DNA from: Doris montereyensis
Lineage: Eukaryota; Mollusca; Gastropoda; Nudibranchia; Dorididae
NCBI GenBank assembly: GCA_037039925.1
Contig: JAXRKP010000851.1
Location: 133,501 to 197,500 of the forward strand
DNA length: 64,000 nucleotides
Direction: 5' to 3'
Part shown: in pieces, positions 1 through 10,500 of the stretch
How positions within the stretch are numbered: position 1 is the first letter of the stretch
How the letters are laid out: each line of letters begins with the position of its first letter
The notes under the pieces: generated by a model
The model's database searches: none
Seen by the model: only the letters and a program-made list of their open reading frames with translations
What the model was told of the DNA's origin: nothing
Translations under genes and position numbers: made by a program

Positions 1-140
1 AAGTATTCATTGGCTTGGTAAAATACATGCTAGGAGGTGGAAGTACTCATTGGCTTGCTAGGAGGTGGAAGTATTCATTGGCTTGGTAAAATACATGCTA
101 GAGGTGGAAGTATTCATTGGCTTGGTAAAATACATGCTGG
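1..140. repeat. Short tandem repeat, unit about 39-40 bp
   Basis: Four head-to-tail copies of a unit starting AAGTATTCATTGGCTTGG begin near positions 1, 41, 69 and 108. The second copy is shorter (28 bp) because it lacks the internal GTAAAATACAT block. The array probably continues before the window. It lies upstream of the first visible ALDH6A1 exon, so it is presumably intronic or 5' flanking. Confidence 0.85.
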
Positions 141-187
141 ACTGGTGAAGTTTGGGACCTTTGATGTGGAAAAGTAAAATACATGCT

Positions 188-1240
188 TTGATTTCCTGTT
201 CTTTGCATATTGGGACCAAAAGGTTGAATTCGGTAGAATGATCAATTATCTACAAGTTCATGGCAGAAAAATGTCCACATGATGTGTATTTTTTTTTAAT
301 GAAACATTTTGTAGCGGGTATTGGTAAAAACAATAAAAATTGACGTAAATTACCCTAACACTGACTGAGAGAGATGGCAGTAAAAACCTGTATATTGGCG
401 TTTAATCTCCAAATGTGGCAACACCGAGGTGACCTGGTTTCTGCCGACACCGCTCGTCGCTTCGGCCCATCGCTGTGTGATGTAAGAGGCGTTGAGCGTC
501 AGTGTGTATGTAAACACGCGCACAAGCATAGGATATAGAGGGGAAAAAACAAAAAAACTGGTCATTTTAACATCTGTTTTCACAACAGTGTACATCTAAA
601 CCTAAATTTATAATCCTCTTTACATTAATAACAATGCCAGAGACTGTCAAAAGTGTAAGGGGGCTGCTACAACAAGGGAGACCCATCTGAAGCATTTGTT
701 TTATTTTATTTTAATTTTTTTACTTGCATCTTTCTTGAAATGTAGTTTTTTCACACTAAACTTCTATCTCCCCCGCAATTTACCAAACGATTTGTATTAT
801 ATTTGGCACACAGGTTCCTCTTGTCAATGTTAATAGAATGACGTCTTTTTTTTTTTAATATAGTGTAAACTTCTTGAGAAATTAATTTTCTTGTAATAAA
901 AATGCCATTTTTGTACATTCACGATGTATAGTATTTTTAAAAATTCATTTTTAAAAAAAACTATCCAAAAATATAAATATTTAAAAAACCTGATGTCATT
1001 CTTTAGATATTGAATGGAAAAGACGATCTGCACAGGTTTTGAGTGATTTTATTCATAACTAAGGAGGAGATAGATTTTGAAAATTGAGTCAAAATCCAAG
1101 ATGGCGGCCATTTCTATGGCAACCAAGGATGCTACAAACTTTTCAATGACACAGGATGACTGTATTTGACAGTTACTCATGTACATACAAAAAGCAAAAG
1201 CCTTAACTCAAAAGCACAAAATAATCACTCCTGTTATTGA
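188..1240 (+). repeat. Unclassified interspersed repeat, copy 1 (about 1.05 kb)
   Basis: This segment is the reverse complement, with moderate divergence and indels, of 43370-44395. Matching landmarks in the same order include TGGCAGAAAAATGTCCAC, ATGCCAGAGACTGTC, GGCACACAGGTTCC, CTGCACAGGTTTTGAGTG and a block beginning CAAGATGGC. No reverse transcriptase, transposase or clear terminal repeats were seen, so the class is unknown. Further partial copies lie at 4290-4420 and 5000-5110. Confidence 0.75.
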
Positions 1241-1362
1241 TACTGTAAAATTGTTATTTGTATTAGCTACAAAATACAACCACATTATAAGGAACTAAGA
1301 TTTGTGATCACATGTCTTTGGTATGAATTGCCATCCTCATCCCTGTATTGACAAATTGACAG

Positions 1363-1522
1363 GCCACAAATGAAGTTGTTACAAGAGTACCAGAGTCGAC
1401 GCAAGAAGAAATGGATGGTGCAGTTGCTGCAGCGAAGGCAGCCTTTCCAGCGTGGTCAGTTCCACTGTCTTGTCCGACAACAGATCATGTTCAAGCTTCA
1501 AGACCTGATTAAACAAAATTTG
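1363..1522 (+). CDS. ALDH6A1: ALDH6A1 exon (first visible)
   Basis: Starts after acceptor ACAG at 1359-1362 and ends before a GT donor at 1523. It reads [11 protein letters not shown] and [11 protein letters not shown], then [16 protein letters not shown] in the next frame. The two frames are joined by a single extra T near 1470-1471. Confidence 0.9.
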
Positions 1523-4500
1523 GTATGGGTGTTGAACTTTGCTTTTTGTCTGTTTCATGCTTTATCTAAAAACTTTACAAAAAACCCACCGGAATTATTT
1601 TATTCTTAAACATTATGACAAAGCAAAGTAGTTTCAAAATATAATACAAAAAACTAGAAGTTTATAGACTCCAAAAACATTGTGAAAGTCAGGAAAAATC
1701 AGTTTTATTGTAAAGGCCACTCATTTATAACATTAAGAAAAGACAAAACTAGGTTTTTAAAAGCATTACAAATTGTCAGAAATCAATTACTTCAAAACTA
1801 TTGCGAAAAGACAGAAGCTAGCTTAGTCAAATAAATATATTACAAAAAGACAGATATAATTTATCCAAAAATGTTATGAAAAAAGAGAAATTATTTTTTT
1901 CAAATTCTTTTCGGTTTTTTTCTCGATTTAACTATGATGTTATTTTTTCTCTTTTCTGGCACAAAAGAAACGTATAGCAGCAAATATTACTGAGGAACAA
2001 GGGAAAACTTTGATTGATGCTGAAGGAGATGTAATCCGTGGACTTAAGTAAGTAATCATGACTGCCCTTGCTTGTGTTTGAACATTTTTTATTTATGAAA
2101 GATTGTTATTTTTCTGATTTTTACACTTTTTACTTATATTCATAGTCATGAATGATCTCATTGTCAATGTCAGCTAATTTTTATGGCTGTCCACGTTTTA
2201 TTTCTTACCAATCACCAGAGGTCATTGGAGCATTGTTGCAGCATCACCTCATTGCAGTTGGGTGAAACTCTGTCAGGTATTGCTAAGGACATGGACACTT
2301 ACACATTCCGCATGCCTCTAGGGGTGGTTGCAGGCATAACTCCTTTCAACTTCCTGCTATGATTCCCCTCTGGGTGAGGAAGAGTGAGTATAGATTTACA
2401 TTGTTGATAATTTTTAAAGCACAGTCATATTAAGTTTTAATAGCTTAACATTTTATTTTTGAAGTGGAAGAATCTGAACAAGTAAACATGTGGTGAGAAT
2501 CTCATATCACAGGAAATTTATCAAAAGGCAACAGAGAATTTAGATTATGATAAAAACCCTGAAACAAACAATTAATTTCTCTTTGTAAAATATAGAAAAA
2601 TTAATTATCAATATAGAACAAATGCTGACACAGTGACATACAAAATAATGTGGTCTTGGCTTGTTCTTGAATGTTTTTCTTGGCAGCGATATACATGAAG
2701 TAAATCTCAGTAACAAAATGAAAACACGTCTTCAATGGTTCATTGAGGAGAAAGTTTGTAAAGCTTTGTGCTTAGTTTTACTTTTACCTGCAGATGATCA
2801 ATTTAATCTGTGCAGACACTACTGACAGTGTGGAGTTGGTCATGTTAACAAACAAAATTTATTAAAAGAAAAAATCCAAACTGCTGTTCAAGGCTGAGTG
2901 TAATTATCCTCTTCTTGTTTTTGACAAATGGAGACGATTGACCTTTAAATTTTTCATAGATGTTTCCCATGGCCGCAGTGTGGAAATACATGCATCATGA
3001 AGCCGTCTGAGAGAGATCCGGGTGCCACTATGATTCTGATGGAGTTGGCCAAAGAGGCTGGCATGCCACCTGGTGTAGTCAACGTCATTCATGGCAGACA
3101 TGACTGCCAAATATGCAAATTATACAATTCCTATACTTCTACTTGTTGCATAACTAATTCAACAAAGTAAACGTGGCAGTCTTTTTCCCTTTGTAAAATT
3201 TATCCTTTATTTCTTCATCGATAAGTAAGGCATTGTGAAAAAAAATTTGGATGTGGGATGGCCCCATTGAATTGAACTGTTTTCACTTTTTTTTCTGGTA
3301 GTCTGAACAAGGTTTCAGTTGAGTGTTTTGGAGATTCTTTATTCATGTCTAAAGCAAAAACTATAGGCCCTTCCTGCCATAATCAAGCTTAAAAGAGATA
3401 CTCTTTTTGTGATGTTCTCGGCAAATGGGATGTCAAGAAGAATAACTTCTCACTATCCTTAATTCTTTTCGGTCTGAAGCAACACATGGTGCATTGATTG
3501 AACTTTCCCTGCAGTCCCAAGCAATGCAAATCGCATTGCTAGGTCTCCCGTTCATATTCGAATGGAGATTGAAAATGGGTCTGATATTTTCCACTTTCCC
3601 TCTTCCTGTTAACTTCGTTGTTGAATTGCTTCAATTTATCAGAAGCAGAATTTATCTATTTTATTTTATTTTTTGTCAGCAAATTTTGCTTTTTCCCATA
3701 CTGACCTTGTTGACCCTTGGGACAATGGCGGTAAAATCTCTGGGATGGAAACAGTCAACTACTGTGTTTAGATATCTTCCAATGAAAGTGACATAATCCT
3801 TGAAGTAAGAATATTCAGATTTAGAGAAATTGAAAACTAAGCCAATTTTGTATTAGTGATAATTTGTCTTGTGAAAGAAATATCTGTCCCCTTTCTTTAC
3901 TGTGGCATTGTGGTTGGACTGCGAGATTTGGGATCATGAGGTCCCGTGTTCGAATCCTAGCAAATCTAGATCCGAAGTTGTGTTCCTTGGGAAAGACGCT
4001 TAACACACATTTTCTCCACAACCCAGGTGCAAATGGGTACAAGCACTAGCGAGCAAGTAAAAATCTGCGTCACAGTAGTGTCCTGTCCAGGAGCTGTTTA
4101 TTATCACCTGTTCTGCTTCACTCTATAGAAACTGGGATACGATCCCGTTCTATGTGAGCTTCTTTTTTTCATTTCACTCTTTCACTCTATCTTTCATCTT
4201 ACTGTTTCCTCTAATGGTTTGAAAGAAACTTTACTACTTACTTTTTCGCTATAGCTATCTGATGACAAATTTCATGTCCTCAAGTTTTGCTTTTGATTTG
4301 GTAGGGGGCTACTTCTTCCCTTTCAGTCTTTCACATGTCTTTCATCTTTCCTGTCTCCTCTGAATTCACCCTAAGATCACTGCATATTATGTAAAAAGGG
4401 TAAATTTCATTGAAATAAAAAAAGTAAAAAATGTATCTCATTGAAAAATAGATGTGTTTTAAAATGATAAAAAAAATCAAGCTGCTTTGTATTCTTTTTT

Positions 4501-7500
4501 ACAGCTGTCAACTTCATTTGTGATAACCCTGAAATAAGAGCAATATCGTTTTTGTAGGCTCTGATCAAGCTGTAAGTAAACCTTATCAATAATTTCGTCG
4601 TTTGCTTGACAATTCATTCTAAATCAAATTTGTTCGATTTTTTGATTTTTGGCTATTTAAGTGTAAAATGTATGAGACCTATAAGATGTCTGAATGGCTT
4701 TATAAAATACGCAGTAGATTCCAAGATATTGCATAACTGATTTTGTTCTACCCTCTATTACAATCGTTTCTTCGCGACTTTAAAATCAATTTTCTCAGCT
4801 ACCTGGATTTGGCGGTGGAACGATTTGTCATACAAGTGGCGATTTGTCCAGCATCAACTGTTAAAGAGAAAATCTTCTTTCTTCTCGTAAAGATTTTCTG
4901 TATGATAAAACTTCCAAACCTCTCCAAAACTTTTTGACCAAGAAATTATTTTTATGCAACCAATGTTGTATCATTGACGTCAGCTATATGAAAATGTTAA
5001 ATGGCAACCAAGGACGTTATAAAGTATGAAGGAAATAGGAGGGCTATACTTTGACAGTTACACAGACTAAAAGGAAAACCCAAACAAAACCAAAAAACAG
5101 GAAAAAGATACTTCAGAATCATGGTCAAGATGTACATGTAGTAAATGAGCCTCAATGTTTGTATTTCTCTTACTCAGGGTCAGTACATTTATGAAAGGGC
5201 TCCAAACATGGCAAAAGGGTTCAATCCAACATGGGTGCCAAGAACCATGGGGTCATCATGTCAGATGCCAACAAAGAGAGCACCTTGTCCGCTCTTGTTG
5301 GAGCTGCATTTGGTGCAGCCGGCCAGAGATGCATGGCTTTGTCAACGGCCATCTTTGTAGGCGAGGCAAGAAATTGGATTCCAGAACTTGTAGCTAAAGC
5401 CAAACAACTCAAAGTCAACGCTGGTAAGAAAAGTATAATTTTATTTGATATCAATTCCTTTTATTCGTAGGTGGGATTTTGATCTATATTAACTGTTTTA
5501 TGATTGCAGAGGATATGCCAAGTGAAGTGAATCATTTTGTTTGTTTAAAAAAAAAAATTGACTTCATCTGTTTCCATGGAAAACATGCCAACCTTGCAAC
5601 TTTAAAAAACGCTTTTCACGAAATAAGATTTTCATATGTGCCTTCCATCTGTATTCAGTCATATTCTTACAAAAAAATCTATATTTTAATTATTTAGGCA
5701 ACAAAGAACTTCCCTTTTGTCTTCTTCATTCCATCCAAGTCTTTAGTTACTTCTGTGCATGTATCATGTCTGTAATATGATGATTGTCTTAGTGCTCACA
5801 AGAGCTCACAAGCAGATTCAATGACACTAGTTTGCACTGTTTCATTCTGTGATACAGATGTAGGTACTTTCCTTGGACTCAATTAAGAAAGATTGATAGA
5901 AATCGGTTTGACAAGGAGCTCTAACAAGATGGTGGATGTCAAGCACAAAGCAGTCATTATGCTATAAATATCTAATCTGATTTCTCAGACACAATTTTCA
6001 AAGTGAAAAGAATGTTTTTAAAATTTAAGAATTGTTTTAAATGTGCAAAGACTAAGGCTTATTTATTAAATCTATATTATCCATCATCAAACTTTATGCT
6101 GGTTAGGCAATCTCTACGATCATTTACTATTTACAGTTAACTGACTCTAAAAACTGGAAAAAAAAAATAAACTTCACTGTTCACTCCTTTGTGACAGGTA
6201 ACGAACCAGACTCAGATCTAGGCCCTCTGATTTCCCCTGAATCAAAGAAACGTGTGTGTGAGTTGATTCAAAGTGGTGTTGACGCAGGTGCAGAACTTTT
6301 ATTGGACGGCAGGGATGTGACTGTCAAAGGCTATGAAAGGAAACTTTTGTTGGCCCCACAATTTTGCATCAGATTTCTGTAAGTAATTTAGCATTTCAAA
6401 TTTCAGGTTTAACTGTAAAAATTGTAATATTATTATAGTGAATTGTTCATGTCATGGTTATATTGATCTGCTCAATCACATTTCTTTGAATGTTGCATTT
6501 TAGACTTTGAGGATGTGGTCTCAGGGGTTATGGTAGGATTTTTAGTTTTGTCCGGACTGCCTTGTACTTGTAGTCAGCCAAGGGGTCTTCAACAGGCACA
6601 GAGTGTTGTGATCTAGGTGTCGATCCACGTACCTGGACGAGGGGGTAGATTTTACGTGATAAAAATTACGGGAAAATTTTTAACCGTTGGGTTGAGAGAC
6701 CGTACTTTGCCCCTGGACTACTGAGTCCCCTGCATTTGGAAGATCATATAATTAATTCCGGGCAGTGGACAGGTAAGCACCTGTACAGAGATTAGGCAGT
6801 CCCGCCCTCCATGAGTCTCCTGCTGCCTTGCAGGCAGATCCCGGCTGACCAAAGGCTAAGGAGTTGACCCTGACCAAAACAACCTGCTGCCTTGCATGCT
6901 GGTCTTAACCCAAGGTTAAGGGACTTTATCCTGACAGAAAACAACCTGCTGCCTTGCAGGCTGGCCAAGGCTAAGGGAGTTAACCATGACAGAAACAACC
7001 TGCTGCCTTGCGGGACTGGCCTTGGTCGACCACAGGCTAAGGGAGTTACCCTGACAGACAATAACAAGGCCCGGTAGGGGGCCTTAAGGTGGCAGCCCCA
7101 CCATCTACCTAGGGTACAGTGGGCTAATCACCTGCTTATCCAAAACAAACAGTACATATGATGATATACCCGGCTTGATCTCATGAAGACAAACATGAAA
7201 ATGAATACGGACTGTGATTTTTGGAGCATGGAATATCAGGGCAATAAATGGAAAAAGAGTTAGAATTAGTTGAAGAAATGGAAAAATTCAAAGTATATAT
7301 TTTGGCCATTACAGAAACAAAGAAAAAGGACAAGGAATAGAAAATGTAGGACCAAATCATACTTTAATCTTCTCAGGGGTAGATGTCAAAGATAGAGCCA
7401 GAGCAGGGGTAGGCCTCCTAAATCATAAAAGGCAAGGAAAACTACTAGAAAGTTGGAGCTAATAGAGGTAAACATTAAACCAAAAGGAAGAGAAATTAAG

Positions 7501-10500
7501 GCAGATGGATCTGAATGATAGCACAGTAGAAGAAAAGTCGCAAATGTATAAAGAAACACTCCTCAGTTGTATTGAAGAGGTCTGTGGTAGGAAACAAATT
7601 AAGGGAGATAGGAAAAGAACAGCATGGTGGAATGAGAATGTCAAGACTAAGATCAAAGAAAAGGATGCCTGGAAGAAATACTTGCAAACAAAGAGGCCAC
7701 AGATAGGATAAATTATGTGAGTAACAGAACTATCACCAAAGAGGAAGTAGGGAAAGCAAAACAGGAACAATGGGAAGAGTTTGGACAAAGACTTCAAGAA
7801 AGCTATCAAGGAAATCAAAAGCTGTTCTGGGGGCAATGAAGAGCATGAGAAAGACCAAAGCATGCCCAATACGACAAATTAAGAATACCAAAGGGAAAAT
7901 AACGAAAGAAGACAGCGAAATCAAAGAAACGTGGAGAAAATATTTTCAACAATTACATAAACCCTCTAGATCATATGAAACAAGGAGTAAAGATCATTTA
8001 CTAAGAGTGACTAGTAATCTAGTTGAGACAGCTGAAGATGTAGATATATCAATGGAAGAAATCCAAACAGCTACAAGAAAAATGAAATTAGGAAAGGCCC
8101 AGGAGCATATCAAGTTTATCCAGAAATGATTAAAAACCAAGGGAGAGAGGCAGACAAACTACTACATGCAATATGCCAACAAGCATGGAAATCCAAACAG
8201 GTGCCAGACGACTGAAAAAGGGAATGGTTGTACCATTACACAAGAAAGGATCAACTATGGAATGCTCCAACTATAGAGGGATATCACATCACTACTTAGC
8301 GTACTAGGAAAAGTATATGATATGCCAGGATACTGAAATTGAGATTAAGGAAATGAGTAGGGGATCAGATTGAAGAACATCAGAGTGGATTTAGACCAGG
8401 TAGAAGTGTACAAGACCACATATTTACAACTAGACAAATAATAGAAAAATTCCTTGAGAGAAACATTGTCTTGCACCTGTGTTTTATTGACTTAGAAAAG
8501 GCATTTGACAGTGTGAGGAGAAACAAACTATGGCATTCCTTAAAAGAACACAATGTAGAGCAAAATTTGATATAAGCCATTAAAAGCTTTTATAATAAAC
8601 CAACATGTGCAGTGAGAGTAGCTGGAAATGTATTGGAAGAATTTGATGTAGATATAGGAGTAAGACAGGGTTGTGTCTTTTTGTACTCTTTTGTGTATCA
8701 CATTTATGGATTCAGTCGCAAAGACATCCTCAAAAAATGAAGAAATGTGGAACCTCAAACCAGTAAATGTATCAATGCCTTCATTTGCTGATAATTTAGT
8801 CCTGTTTGGAAAATCAGAAAATGACCGTCAGTCGTATATCAACATGATGAATAAGGAACTAAATAAAAGAGGAATGAGAGTAGATGCAAAGAAAACTAAA
8901 ACAATGCAAATAACTAGGGAAGCTAAAACATAAAAATCTTAAATTGGGTGGGGAGAACTAAGAACAATTACCTAGAAGTAATGATTAACTCAGAGGGAAA
9001 ACTAAGAGGAGAAATCAGCCAGAAAATCCAAAAGGCAAGTGCAATATATAACCATCTAGGAAAGGCATTTATAGATAAACAAGAATTGTCAACAAAAACC
9101 AAAATGGCAATATCCCGCACAGTTTATTCTTTTACCCTCTTCTATGGCAGCGAAATCTGGACCTTAGGCAGTAGAGAATATAGTAGAGTACAATTAGCTG
9201 AAATGAAATATCTAAGATGAGGAGTAGGAAACTAAACGAGACAAAATCAGAAACACAACAATAAGAGATCAAACCAAAGCAGATGGCATAAAAATTAAGA
9301 TAGAAATAAATCAACTGAGATGGTTCGGGCATGTAAACAGAATGAATGACAATAGAATAGCTAAATCAGTATACAGTGCTAAAACCCAAGGTAAAAGACC
9401 AAAAGGCAGACCTCGGAGAAAATGGGAAGAAGATAAAAAAAAGAGGCATTAAAGCAAAGAAATTTAACTTTCATGTAAGGAAACAGAAAATGCCAGGACA
9501 GGGCAGCATGGAGAGAGATCATTTTGGGCATCTTAACCCATACACCGGAAGGTAGAATGGGAAAAGGTAAAGAAAGAAAGAAAGAATATCGTTAATTTGA
9601 CTTCCTAGATTTCATAATATACAAAAAGTATCTCTCAACACCATGAGATTTTTTGTATGTTAGCTGGGTAAAAGAATTGTAATTACACCATTGATTCCAT
9701 TTCAAATCATGTGCTGTGATGTTCCATCCTGGTGGACTTCATTTTATATTTCTATTTATGTTATGTTATTATTTTTACTTTTAATGTATGATAATGTTAT
9801 TAATGTTATAATGATGTTGCCAGCCTGATATGAAATGCTACACAGAAGAGATCTTTGGACCAGTTTTGGTCAGCATGGAGGTCGACACGCTTTGACGATG
9901 CAATCAAACTTGTGAATTCCAATCCCTATGGTAACGGAACAGCCATCTTTACAACTAATGGAGCCACCGCTCGCAAATATACCATGGAGTGTGATGTTGG
10001 ACAGGTAAGGGAGAAAATAACATACGTGTTTTCATTCTTTTTGTCTCTGTTCAAAGACATGTATTTGCAGGGACAAACTGATTTTGTTATACTTTCTTTT
10101 AATTTCAAAGTGCAAATTCTGATTGAATTATCTTATACATAATAAATATGTAAGGGTCCACTTGATTATCCTATAGCAAGAACTGTGACATAATTAATTA
10201 TGTTTATTGATGTATAAGATGATGTTAAGCGAGTGAGGGAATAAGGAACGACATTCATACATCATATGCTTAAATAAGGAACAACATTAAGTTCAATAAG
10301 GGCATGGGTTAAGTGCTGTTTATGTATTCCATTTAAGTAAAAATATTTCATGGTTCAGAAGTTTCTCAGCTTCATCCTCTTTCTTCCTTTAAAATTTCAA
10401 GTCATGAGTAATAATGCATAGTGCAAATTTGTCTTTTACTCAAACTACCGAAACTAAAAGAAATATCAGTTACTATTCCTCTATGGAAATTTTTTACAAC

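Noticed and set aside
5221..5454. Open frame on the - strand opposite the ALDH6A1 catalytic exon
   Set aside because: It is the antisense shadow of a well-conserved exon.
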